Below are positions 24,290 through 31,400 of a stretch of DNA of 32,968 nt, in pieces. Made by a program: the position numbers and the translations under genes. The notes beneath the pieces are model-generated. The model ran no database searches. It saw only the letters and a program-made list of their open reading frames with translations, and was not told where the DNA came from. The first letter of the stretch is position 1. Each line of letters begins with the position of its first letter. Location: contig CALUQI010000010.1 of assembly GCA_944322875.1 (NCBI GenBank), positions 1-32,968 of the forward strand, read 5' to 3'. This DNA comes from Candidatus Gastranaerophilales bacterium. GTDB taxonomy: Bacteria > Cyanobacteriota > Vampirovibrionia > Gastranaerophilales > Gastranaerophilaceae.

Positions 24290-25168
24290 TTATACCGGCA
24301 CTTTAACAACCATTTTAGCAAGCGCTTTTGGTTGTACAGTTTTGGCACCGTATAAATATAAGCCTCTGACAAGATCCGAGAAACTATCTTTGTCTCTTAA
24401 ACTTTCAATTTTGGAAAGTTGTGAGGCGAAAGTGATTGCATCATTTGTCCCAGCTAAAACGTAATAATTAGTACCTGTTGCTACTAAATTAGTGCTGACT
24501 AGTACGTCCATGCCTGCAATTCTTCCGATGGCGCCCTCTCTAAGTGTTTCATCAGCCACATTATGTGCATTGATGAATTCCGTGCTTTGCAGTAAGTACG
24601 ATTCTATAGTTGGATTAATTACTACCCAAGGACGTTTGTCTGATGATACTGCATTTGAGTTTTTAAGGCATAATGCTAGTTTTACAAAGTTTGAATAGAT
24701 AGTATCTTTTGCCAGCGTTATAGGTGAAGAGTCGCTTCCGACTGCATTGTTGGTGTCTGTATATGCATGTTGACCTAAAAGATAAGAATCTTGTACTTCT
24801 TCTATAGCCTTTTTAGCATTTCTCAAATGAGCTTCCATAATATCTGTGTTGGCTTGTGCTTGTGCTACATCATCAATTTTAAATGCGAAGAATTTCTTTT
24901 GATCAATTACAAGATTATCTGATGTCGGAGTTAACTTTTCGTAAGTAATGTCATCTCCGCTTAATGTAGATACTGAAACTTTTGCGGGTGTGATAATCTT
25001 TACTTTATCACCTTGATTTTTGATATCGCCTTCGTAGTTTCTGTTTACGCATTGCAGCATTACACAATCTTTTTCAAGCATCGTGTTTAATTTTTGACTC
25101 CACACTTCCGGAATAAATGCTCCATAGGTGTGTGAATACTCTGTTGATGTTTGAGATGTTTCTGACAT
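24290..25168 (-). CDS. Phage major capsid (coat) protein
   Basis: The 292 residues have the layout of HK97-fold/P22-type coat proteins: FIPEVWSQKLNTMLEKDCVM near the N-terminus, then GDKVKIITPAKVSV, a spine-like helix (NTDIMEAHLRNAKKAIEEVQDSYLL, about 108-132), PWVVINPTIESYLL, and GRIAGMDVLVSTNLVATG before the end. There is no obvious prohead protease or cleavage site, in keeping with a separate scaffold. A ribosome site (AAAGGG) precedes the ATG. It is probably the most abundant product of the cassette. Confidence 0.85.
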   Translation of the reverse strand: MSETSQTSTEYSHTYGAFIPEVWSQKLNTMLEKDCVMLQCVNRNYEGDIKNQGDKVKIITPAKVSVSTLSGDDITYEKLTPTSDNLVIDQKKFFAFKIDDVAQAQANTDIMEAHLRNAKKAIEEVQDSYLLGQHAYTDTNNAVGSDSSPITLAKDTIYSNFVKLALCLKNSNAVSSDKRPWVVINPTIESYLLQSTEFINAHNVADETLREGAIGRIAGMDVLVSTNLVATGTNYYVLAGTNDAITFASQLSKIESLRDKDSFSDLVRGLYLYGAKTVQPKALAKMVVKVPV

Positions 25169-25215
25169 TTTTTTTCCCTTTCTTTTGTTAAAGTATATGT
25201 ACGATTAGAGTGGTG

Positions 25216-26730
25216 CTAGTCATCATTATAAATTTCTCTGAATTGTAACCCTATAACAGCACAAGCTTGTTCTATCTTATTACCTTGTATGCATAGTTGT
25301 ATTGAATAATTTGCCTCTGATATTTCTGCTTTCTCCAATGAATTAGTGTTTACAGACCATATTGGAAAACCTTCATTATCCAATGCCCAATGGCAAGAAA
25401 ATCCGTCATCAGTATTTTCATCAGCCCATACAAGATGTTCAAAGTTTGTTGAATAAATTATTTCGGGGTCATCAGGATTTTCGCTGTCGTAATTTTTGTA
25501 TACTGAAAAATTAAAGTTGTTGTCATATGTTTCATCTAAAATGAAATAAAATTCATCAATCATTTTCCTGTGATGTGCGTTGTCTATCGCAAAGAACGGT
25601 GATTTCCATAAAAATTCAATAGGTTCTCCATTAAATGTCAAGCCATAATCTTCTTTATATAAATTCCCGTTTTTATCAGCACTTATTATTTCGTATTTAA
25701 ATATTGTACAGGCAGTTATATCTTGAGGGATGATTCTTTTATACCAAGCTTTATTTAGGTAGTCATTAATCCAAACTGTGTGTAAATATTCTTCCGATGT
25801 GTACGGAAAGAAAAACCACATCTGATTCCTGTTTTCATAGTGGACACAGAAACTTTTTGTTAATTCTAACGGACTGAATGATTCAATTTCAGATTTTATT
25901 TTTTGCGATATTTCAGAACCAAGTTTTATCTGGTTAAGTTCTCCTACTTGTTCAAGTGAAAATATTCCATTGCTTAAAAAATATTGGCTGTTTTCAACAT
26001 TAACTATTGTGTTGGGTGCTATACATCCTTTATTTGCAAAAAGAATAATGGAAAAATCATTTGGATTTGAACCACTCAATATATAGACTGCATTTCTTTT
26101 GTAAATGGCAAGATAGTCTTTATAAGGCTTCATTGCTACTATGTTTGAAGTGTCAGTGTGAAAGTCGCTTATATAACCGGCATCATTCGATGTCGTAAAA
26201 TCATTATAAAGCCCAAGAGCTGAATAATAAATGGTTGATTTTGCCGAAAACCAAACCCTTCCTTTGTATACTGCAGCTGAATCCGCTATTATATCATTTG
26301 AATCGGAGTCTTTTAAATTGCATTCATCAACTGAAAGATCAAACCCTAAATAGAATGGAGTGTCAGATTCCGAACCTATAATTGTGCCGTTTAAAAAATT
26401 TGTGAAAAATGGAGAAGTTCCCTCCAATGTTTTTTCTAAGAGTTGAAGAGTTTTTGTCGATTCTTTATAAACGTAAATTTTCCCGCTTATTGTAGTTATT
26501 ATCAGTTGATAATTGTCTCCTGAAAACATTTCGTGTAATCCGGTTACTGATTCGGCTTCAGGTAATTGCAAAAATAAAGTGTTTCCGCGTTGCTTACAAA
26601 TCCCTTTGTTTTGAAGTATTTCAATATTTTCCGCATCTGCCCAGTAGACTTTTTTAGTATCTAGACCAAGTTCTGTTTTTGTTGAAGATTGATTAATACC
26701 TCCGGATAAGTCATAAAAAGCCTTTTCCAT
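25216..26730 (-). CDS. Phage tail/neck stabilisation (hub/nozzle-like) protein
   Basis: The ATG at 26730 (MEKAFYDLSGG) is preferred over one 33 bases upstream because AAGGAG precedes it and its TAATG overlaps the amidase stop. The 504-residue protein starts FYDLSGGINQSSTKTELG and is beta-rich, with repeated blade-like segments (GKIYVYKESTK, GRVWFSAKSTIYYS, YLAIYKRNAVYILSGS, WINDYLNKAWYKR). This is the pattern of podovirus-type beta-propeller neck or tail hub proteins. It would extend the short tail from the portal and adaptor. No separate tail fibre gene is visible. Confidence 0.65.
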   Translation of the reverse strand: MEKAFYDLSGGINQSSTKTELGLDTKKVYWADAENIEILQNKGICKQRGNTLFLQLPEAESVTGLHEMFSGDNYQLIITTISGKIYVYKESTKTLQLLEKTLEGTSPFFTNFLNGTIIGSESDTPFYLGFDLSVDECNLKDSDSNDIIADSAAVYKGRVWFSAKSTIYYSALGLYNDFTTSNDAGYISDFHTDTSNIVAMKPYKDYLAIYKRNAVYILSGSNPNDFSIILFANKGCIAPNTIVNVENSQYFLSNGIFSLEQVGELNQIKLGSEISQKIKSEIESFSPLELTKSFCVHYENRNQMWFFFPYTSEEYLHTVWINDYLNKAWYKRIIPQDITACTIFKYEIISADKNGNLYKEDYGLTFNGEPIEFLWKSPFFAIDNAHHRKMIDEFYFILDETYDNNFNFSVYKNYDSENPDDPEIIYSTNFEHLVWADENTDDGFSCHWALDNEGFPIWSVNTNSLEKAEISEANYSIQLCIQGNKIEQACAVIGLQFREIYNDD

Positions 26731-27230
26731 TATTTCTCTCCTTGTATTTTCAGTTTGTACCACTTAATTTTTGTTCTGATAAAGCTTCCGACATCTTTTT
26801 GGGTTACCCAGGGATATGGAGGAAGGAAGGTTATATCTATTTTCCCGGCACTTGTTGTTGCAGGATGTTTTAATCCGAATTCGTAGTGTGTCATAACTGT
26901 CGTAGGAGAAATATCAATGTTGTATTTAATACATAGTTCTGCACAATATTTCATTGCTGCTTCAAATTGTTTGACTGTTATGGGATATTCTCCTATGTTT
27001 GTCCTATTCTTAAAACCGGCCATTGCGCAAATAGCTATCCCTATAGAATCTGTGTTTCCTCCTCCGGTATGCATTGCGTAAGTGCCTTTTGTGCAATTCA
27101 GATTGTCTTCTGGTTTGTATTTTCCGTTATGAATTTTCCCATTTTTATCTATTAAAAAATGGTAACTGTTTTTTTCATGTGTAGTCGGAAAATAACAGCC
27201 TGCTGTCCAATGTATAATTATTCTTTTCAT
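26730..27230 (-). CDS. N-acetylmuramoyl-L-alanine amidase (endolysin)
   Basis: The 166-residue protein is an Amidase_2/T7-lysozyme-like enzyme that cuts the amide between muramic acid and the peptide. RIIIHWTAG (zinc ligand H7), YHFLIDKNGKI, MHTGGGNTDSIGIA (H54), a helix, THYEFG (zinc ligand H115), then KIDITFLPPYPW with D132 as the likely third ligand. There is no signal peptide, so a holin or another release route is expected. It lies between the LuxR-type gene and the tail hub and overlaps the latter by one base. Confidence 0.92.
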   Translation of the reverse strand: MKRIIIHWTAGCYFPTTHEKNSYHFLIDKNGKIHNGKYKPEDNLNCTKGTYAMHTGGGNTDSIGIAICAMAGFKNRTNIGEYPITVKQFEAAMKYCAELCIKYNIDISPTTVMTHYEFGLKHPATTSAGKIDITFLPPYPWVTQKDVGSFIRTKIKWYKLKIQGEK

Positions 27231-27238
27231 AAAAATAC

Positions 27239-27436
27239 CTATCTTTTTTTGTATTTTGAAATTAAAAATATTGCGACTGCATTCGCTCGGTTGCGAGCTT
27301 GAAGCTTTAGCATAATATTTGATAAATGCGATTGTACCGTTCTCGGTGATATTTTTAATCGTTGTCCTATTTCTTTATCAGCAAAGCCTTCTGCAACCAA
27401 AGTTATTACATCACTTTCCTTTGGTGTAAGTTTCAT
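27239..27436 (-). CDS. Orphan LuxR/GerE-type DNA-binding protein
   Basis: This 65-residue protein is almost only a GerE-type helix-turn-helix: LTPKESDVITLVAEGFADKEIG, then LKISPRTVQSHLSNIMLKLQARNRANAVA. No sensor or receiver domain is fused. AAGGAATT precedes the ATG. It begins the structural operon, with its own promoter at 27471-27499 and no terminator until 19528-19558, so it is placed to control or tune late gene expression. Its target is unknown; the inverted repeats at 28011-28122 are candidates. Confidence 0.88.
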   Translation of the reverse strand: MKLTPKESDVITLVAEGFADKEIGQRLKISPRTVQSHLSNIMLKLQARNRANAVAIFLISKYKKR

Positions 27437-27470
27437 CTTAATTCCTTCTGATTTTTCTGGTTAATTAAAT

Positions 27471-27499
27471 ATTATATCAATCATTTTTATGTACTTTAA
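27471..27499 (-). promoter_or_regulatory. Sigma-70-type promoter of the LuxR-led structural operon
   Basis: On the minus strand, TTAAAG (27494-27499), 17 bases and a perfect TATAAT (27471-27476) stand about 35 bases before the LuxR-type start and just after a terminator. Confidence 0.65.
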
Positions 27500-27510
27500 T
27501 AATATTTCCT

Positions 27511-27540
27511 TTGTTAAAAACAAGGGGGAAAATTCCCCCG
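27511..27540 (-). terminator. Terminator after the zinc-ribbon gene
   Basis: A G5/C5 stem (27524-27528 with 27535-27539, extendable by A-T pairs) is followed on the minus strand by TTGTTTTT. It separates the zinc-ribbon gene from the LuxR-led operon. Confidence 0.8.
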
Positions 27541-27559
27541 AGAGTTAATAATTGAAGGA

Positions 27560-27922
27560 TTATATAAGAGATTTCTTGCCTAATTTTAAATTTCTAAGGT
27601 TGCTGAAGCATTTTTTTCTGATACCATATTCGTTATAATACAGATAAAATCTTCCTTGATATCGTCCGGCACAGTTTGCATTTTTTTCTTCGTACAATAT
27701 TTTGTTTTTAATCTTTTCAAATAATTTCAGTGCTTTTTTATTGTATTTTCTTATTGTAGATATCTCATTGTCGTTGTTAATTCTTGTTATTTGAATAGTA
27801 GTATGTCCGCATATTGGACATTTAAACAGATAATCAAGTTCACACAGCACAAAGTTATCCTGAGGCAGAAGTCTGAATGTTCTGGTTTTTCTCAGACCTC
27901 CGCAGCAGTGAATATACCCCAT
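27560..27922 (-). CDS. Zinc-ribbon-like protein at the head of the phage cassette
   Basis: The ATG at 27922 (MGYIHCCGG) has GGGAG in front, while an in-frame ATG at 27961 has no ribosome site. The 120-residue protein carries HCCGG and FKCPICGHT (about 31-42), forming a probable zinc ribbon, then a helical Lys-rich part and a basic C-terminus (RKKCFSNLRNLKLGKK). It may be a DNA-binding regulator like the phage late activators of the Ogr type, though the Cys spacing is not the same. It is transcribed alone, between its own promoter and a terminator. A regulatory role is inferred. Confidence 0.65.
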   Translation of the reverse strand: MGYIHCCGGLRKTRTFRLLPQDNFVLCELDYLFKCPICGHTTIQITRINNDNEISTIRKYNKKALKLFEKIKNKILYEEKNANCAGRYQGRFYLYYNEYGIRKKCFSNLRNLKLGKKSLI

Positions 27923-27996
27923 AGTACTCCCTTCTGCGGTTTCGGTAAACGACTTTGCCATCTAGGGCTTGAATCTTAACCGTCCTTTATATTCTG

Positions 27997-28024
27997 AGTA
28001 TAAACTATTTTTGTAAAATTACAA
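27997..28024 (-). promoter_or_regulatory. Promoter of the zinc-ribbon gene, overlapped by a palindrome
   Basis: On the minus strand, TTGTAA (28019-28024), 16 bases and TATACT (27997-28002) form a moderate sigma-70 promoter. TTGTAA-AA-TTACAA at 28011-28024 covers the -35 box, so a bound protein could block it. Confidence 0.5.
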
Positions 28025-28038
28025 TTCCGTACTTACAC

Positions 28039-28060
28039 TTACGTATTTAAACCTACGTAA
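28039..28060. promoter_or_regulatory. Operator-like inverted repeat TTACGTA-N8-TACGTAA
   Basis: The seven-base arms are perfect, and each contains its own TACGTA palindrome. It stands 15 bases upstream of the -35 box of the zinc-ribbon gene. A CCGTA (28027-28031) and a TACGG (28064-28068) flank it. Confidence 0.6.
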
Positions 28061-28084
28061 TTTTACGGATATAGTTTTCAAGAG

Positions 28085-28122
28085 TTTACTATACAGCATA
28101 ATGGTTTTAGCCCTATAGTAAA
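28085..28122. promoter_or_regulatory. Inverted repeat TTTACTATA-N20-TATAGTAAA
   Basis: The nine-base arms are perfect and the spacer is 20 bases. It lies between the operator at 28039-28060 and the end of the ZIP gene. It may be a regulator site or a hairpin in the ZIP transcript. Confidence 0.55.
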
Positions 28123-28162
28123 ATGTCGTTTAATAATTATTGTGACGATAATAAATCAAGGT

Positions 28163-28963
28163 TTAGCCTATAAATATAAGACTTAACCAAATGAAAAGTA
28201 TTCCAGAAACGATACCAATCATTGAAAGGTGCCAATCTCCATATTCTTTAGCAAGCGGAAGTAAAGTATCAAATGATATATATATCATAATGCCAGCAAC
28301 TGCAGCCATTAGGGCTCCAACCAGAATTTGAGGTAAAAATATTCCAAATATACACATGCCTACAAGTGCTCCAATAGGTTCGGTAATACCGGAAACAGCA
28401 GCATAAAGCATGGCATACCTTTTTTTACCCGTAACTTGATACATTGGCAAAGCTACAGCAATTCCTTCAGGGATGTTATGTATAGCAATGGCAAGAGCAA
28501 CTGATAATCCTAGAGTAATATTTTGCGTGGTTGTTAGGAAAGTAGCCATTCCTTCGGGGAAATTATGCACACATATTGCAATTGCTGTGAACAAGCCGGC
28601 TCGTTTCAATTTGTGTTTATTTTTATTTGAAGGTATATCAGGATTAAGTAATTCTTCGGTATCAATGTGATCAGGGAGGAAATAGTCTATTAATATAGCC
28701 ACAATAATTCCTATAATAAAGCCTACGTACACAATCCAACTATAGTCTTGCGGAAAATTTAACTGAAGCATTTTTCCGGCTTCAGGAATTATTTCGTTAA
28801 AAGAAAGGAATATCATTACCCCTGCAGAAAATCCTAACCCAATAGACAAAACTTTAAGGTTATTTTTTTTAACAATAAATGCGACTCCTCCGCCTATAGC
28901 CGTAGCGAGTCCGGACAATAAAGTCATCAATAAAGCTATTCCATAGTTGTCAGGTAATTTCAT
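28163..28963 (-). CDS. ZIP-family divalent metal transporter
   Basis: The 266-residue membrane protein has about eight transmembrane helices, a polar loop at about 98-122, and the two ZIP metal-site motifs HNFPEG (133-138) and HNIPEG (162-167). An earlier FNEIIPEAG (55-63) is also typical. ZIP proteins import Zn2+ (also Fe2+ and Mn2+); the length and motifs resemble ZupT. AAAGGAGAAC precedes the ATG, 40 bases after fliI on the same strand, so it may be co-transcribed with fliI. Confidence 0.92.
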   Translation of the reverse strand: MKLPDNYGIALLMTLLSGLATAIGGGVAFIVKKNNLKVLSIGLGFSAGVMIFLSFNEIIPEAGKMLQLNFPQDYSWIVYVGFIIGIIVAILIDYFLPDHIDTEELLNPDIPSNKNKHKLKRAGLFTAIAICVHNFPEGMATFLTTTQNITLGLSVALAIAIHNIPEGIAVALPMYQVTGKKRYAMLYAAVSGITEPIGALVGMCIFGIFLPQILVGALMAAVAGIMIYISFDTLLPLAKEYGDWHLSMIGIVSGILFIWLSLIFIG

Positions 28964-29003
28964 AGTTCTCCTTTGCGCTTATATATATTAACACAAAGAA
29001 AAG

Positions 29004-30413
29004 CTAAATATCTACATTTTTCATCATATCGACCAAAGTATTGATAGTATTATCCATACTAACACTATCGGATATTCTCTGTTGTAGGAAAGCATTAACT
29101 TTTGGCATCATTTCAATTGCAATATCAAGTTTTGGGTTAGAACCAGGCTGATACATCCCGACATCAATAAGATCTTTATTTTCTCTATACATGGCAAGAA
29201 TAGTTCTCATTTTAGCCGCAGCATCTTTATGTTCTTGAGTAGCAATTGATGACATAAGTCTTGAAATGCTACCCAATACATCGATAGCCGGATAATGGTT
29301 CATTTCTGCAACTTTTCTGGACAAGAAGATGTGCCCATCAACAATACCCCTAACAGTATCAACAATGGGATCAGATATATCGTCTCCTTCCATAAGCACT
29401 GTGTATAAAGCTGTGATAGAACCTTTAGGACTATTGCCGGCACGTTCAAGAACTTTTTGCAGCCAAGAAAAAATGGAAGGCGGATAACCCTTCATAGTTG
29501 GAGGTTCTCCGGTAGCAAGTCCGACTTCACGTCCTGCCATTGCACAACGTGTTACGGTGTCTGTCATAAGAAACACTTTTTTCCCTTGATCTCTAAAGTA
29601 TTCACATACAGCCGTGGCTGCTAATAAAGCTTTTTGACGAATAAGAGGCGGCTTATCTCCGGTAGAACAAACAAGAACTGATTTTTTCATGCCTTCTTCA
29701 CCAAGAGAATCTTCAATGAATTCTTTAACTTCACGGCCTCGTTCACCTATAAGTGCCATAACGTTTACGTCGGCATCTGAATTTCTTGCAATCATTCCTA
29801 AAAGCGTACTTTTACCAACTCCTGAACCTGCAAAAAGTCCCAAACGTTGACCGCAGCCCATGGTCATACAGGAATCTATTGCTCTTACCCCTGTTGAAAA
29901 TATTTCGGTAATAATAGGTCTTTCAAACGGCCCCGGAGGAGGACCTTCAATTGATCTCCATTTTGCCCCTGTTGTGTCTAGAGGTTTTCCGTCTAAAGGT
30001 TGTCCCATCGGGTCAATAAGCCTTCCTAAAAGAAAGTCGCCGACCGGAATGATAATAGGTCGGCCGGAAGACGTCACAAGGCTGCCCTGTCCAATGCCAA
30101 CACCGTCAAGTAGTAAAAGTAATTGTGCCATTTCGCCTTTGAATGCAACAACTTCTGCCGGTTTTTGTTGCCCGTCATTGGTTTCAATGTAACAGAGATC
30201 ACCTATTTTTAGACCAGGCAACTTTACTTCTACGGTAAGACCCAGTAACTTTGAAACAGTTCCCTTGTACTTAAAAAGTTCCGTTTCAGTGAGTTTGTCG
30301 TGGATTTGTTTTTTTATGTTTTTAAGTTTTGATATATCAAGCTCGCTCATCATTATTATTATAATGGAGATTTCAGCATAGGACAAGTTGTTTTCTTCTC
30401 TAATTTCATTCAA
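29004..30413 (-). CDS. fliI: Flagellum-specific ATPase FliI
   Basis: FliI is the hexameric ATPase that energises flagellar type III export with FliH. The 469-residue protein has Walker A AGSGVGKS (195-202), ALIGERGREVKEFIED, VFLMTDTVTRCAMAGREVGLATGEPP (Walker B region), GSITALYTVLMEGDD and DGHIFLSRKVAEMNHYPAIDVL. The start is uncertain: no good ribosome site precedes the first ATG or the MMSELD at residue 21. The 9-bp inverted repeat before the first ATG may matter for translation. It is separated from fliH and flhA by the phage cassette. Confidence 0.95.
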   Translation of the reverse strand: MNEIREENNLSYAEISIIIIMMSELDISKLKNIKKQIHDKLTETELFKYKGTVSKLLGLTVEVKLPGLKIGDLCYIETNDGQQKPAEVVAFKGEMAQLLLLLDGVGIGQGSLVTSSGRPIIIPVGDFLLGRLIDPMGQPLDGKPLDTTGAKWRSIEGPPPGPFERPIITEIFSTGVRAIDSCMTMGCGQRLGLFAGSGVGKSTLLGMIARNSDADVNVMALIGERGREVKEFIEDSLGEEGMKKSVLVCSTGDKPPLIRQKALLAATAVCEYFRDQGKKVFLMTDTVTRCAMAGREVGLATGEPPTMKGYPPSIFSWLQKVLERAGNSPKGSITALYTVLMEGDDISDPIVDTVRGIVDGHIFLSRKVAEMNHYPAIDVLGSISRLMSSIATQEHKDAAAKMRTILAMYRENKDLIDVGMYQPGSNPKLDIAIEMMPKVNAFLQQRISDSVSMDNTINTLVDMMKNVDI

Positions 30414-30416
30414 ACG

Positions 30417-30450
30417 TAGGATAAATTTTATTCAAAAAAGCTTTATCCTA
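30417..30450. promoter_or_regulatory. 9-bp inverted repeat abutting the fliI start
   Basis: TAGGATAAA (30417-30425) and TTTATCCTA (30442-30450) are perfect arms with a 16-base spacer. On the fliI message the stem ends a few bases before the first ATG, and the only AGGA in the leader is inside it. It may be a hairpin limiting translation or a protein site. Confidence 0.5.
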
Positions 30451-30480
30451 ATAATGTAAAAACCAATTTTTTACCGGACT

Positions 30481-30546
30481 TTTACAAATTGTAAACAAAA
30501 AGGCATGCCTGAAAAGCAGGAAAAAGCCAATATTACGAATTGTAAC
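30481..30546. promoter_or_regulatory. Pair of TTAC-RAATT-GTAA palindromes between fliI and yggS
   Basis: Sites at 30481-30495 (TTTACAAATTGTAAA) and 30532-30546 (ATTACGAATTGTAAC) share a 13-base core with one difference. Their centres are 51 bases apart, close to five helical turns. They lie downstream of the fliI promoter and upstream of the yggS promoter. Confidence 0.5.
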
Positions 30547-30559
30547 CGAAAATTAAGAA

Positions 30560-30587
30560 ATATTAATTTAGGCTGAAAACATGTCAA
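30560..30587 (-). promoter_or_regulatory. Sigma-70-type promoter of fliI
   Basis: On the minus strand, a perfect TTGACA (30582-30587), 16 bases and TAATAT (30560-30565) give a leader of about 140 bases before fliI that contains the paired palindromes and the 9-bp inverted repeat. Confidence 0.6.
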
Positions 30588-30612
30588 AATCATGGTTTCG
30601 GGAGTAGATAAA

Positions 30613-30674
30613 AAGGAGGTGAGTACATTAAAAACAAAATAGTTGTCCACCTAAAGCTGATAGAGTACAATTAA
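30613..30674 (+). other. Unattached strong ribosome site with a short frame
   Basis: AAGGAGGTGA (30613-30622) fits the anti-Shine-Dalgarno sequence almost perfectly, yet no ATG, GTG or TTG stands at a normal distance. An ATT at 30627 would open a 15-codon frame ending at 30672-30674. It may be a leader peptide, a remnant of a lost gene, or chance. The interval 30414-30719 otherwise holds promoters and inverted repeats only. Confidence 0.35.
30643..30671 (+). promoter_or_regulatory. Sigma-70-type promoter of the yggS-type gene within an inverted repeat
   Basis: TTGTCC (30643-30648), 17 bases and TACAAT (30666-30671) precede the gene by about 50 bases. AGCTGAT (30655-30661) and ATCAGCT (30681-30687) flank the -10 box, so a repressor there could block initiation. 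Confidence 0.5.
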
Positions 30675-30719
30675 AGTGTAATCAGCTAAACAGGCGGATT
30701 TCTTGTAGAGGTGAAGATA

Positions 30720-31382
30720 GTGCAGGATACAATCAGGAAAAATCTTTTACAAATACAAGAAGAAATTGCACCTTATAGACCAAATATCATTGCAGTTACC
30801 AAGTATTTCGACGAAAGCGCCATAATTGAAGCTTATAAAGCCGGTTTAAGGGATTTTGCCGAGTCACGGGTAGTCGAGGCTAGTGAAAAGATTGATCGTT
30901 TGCCACAGGATATAAGAAAGAATTCAACTTTTCATTTAATAGGTCATTTGCAGACTAATAAAGTGAAGAAGGCTGTAGGAATTTTTGATTATATTCACTC
31001 GGTGGATTCAGTGCGATTGGCATCTAAAATATCCCAGGAGGCAGGCAATATTGGAAAAGTACAAAAGATATTGATAGAAATAAACAATTCAGGCGAATCG
31101 CAAAAATACGGGTTTTCCAAAGAGGCTATTTTCGAAGATTTTGCAGAGATTGCAGCGTTCAGTAATTTAGAGATAAAGGGTATAATGAATATGGCTCCTC
31201 TGGGCGCACCGGAACAAGAATTAGTTAAGTTATTTTCGGCGATAAAAAATCTAAAAGAAGATTTGGAGAAAAAGTTTAACTGTAAGTTAGATGATATATC
31301 TATGGGTATGAGTCAGGATTATAAGATTGCCGCCCGCGAGGGATCGACAATGCTAAGGATAGGTAGAAAATTATTTGAGTAA
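30720..31382 (+). CDS. yggS: YggS/PLPBP-type pyridoxal phosphate homeostasis protein
   Basis: The 220-residue protein is an alanine-racemase-fold PLP protein of the YggS family, which buffers PLP and amino-acid pools. Landmarks are NIIAVTKYF (the Lys is the expected PLP anchor), FHLIGHLQTNKVK, EINNSGESQKYGF, IKGIMNMAPLG and SMGMSQDYKIAAREGSTMLRIGRKLF. I chose the GTG at 30720 because GAGGTG stands six bases before it; a GTG at 30711 has no such site. It is followed after 18 bases by sepF, as often in cyanobacteria and Gram-positives, where it is the first gene of a division-related cluster. Confidence 0.9.
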   Translation: MQDTIRKNLLQIQEEIAPYRPNIIAVTKYFDESAIIEAYKAGLRDFAESRVVEASEKIDRLPQDIRKNSTFHLIGHLQTNKVKKAVGIFDYIHSVDSVRLASKISQEAGNIGKVQKILIEINNSGESQKYGFSKEAIFEDFAEIAAFSNLEIKGIMNMAPLGAPEQELVKLFSAIKNLKEDLEKKFNCKLDDISMGMSQDYKIAAREGSTMLRIGRKLFE

Positions 31383-31400
31383 ATAAACGGAGGAATAACG

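Noticed and set aside
30481-30720. Riboswitch in the fliI-yggS interval
   Set aside because: The palindromes and short stems do not fit any riboswitch consensus I know; they look like protein sites and a promoter.
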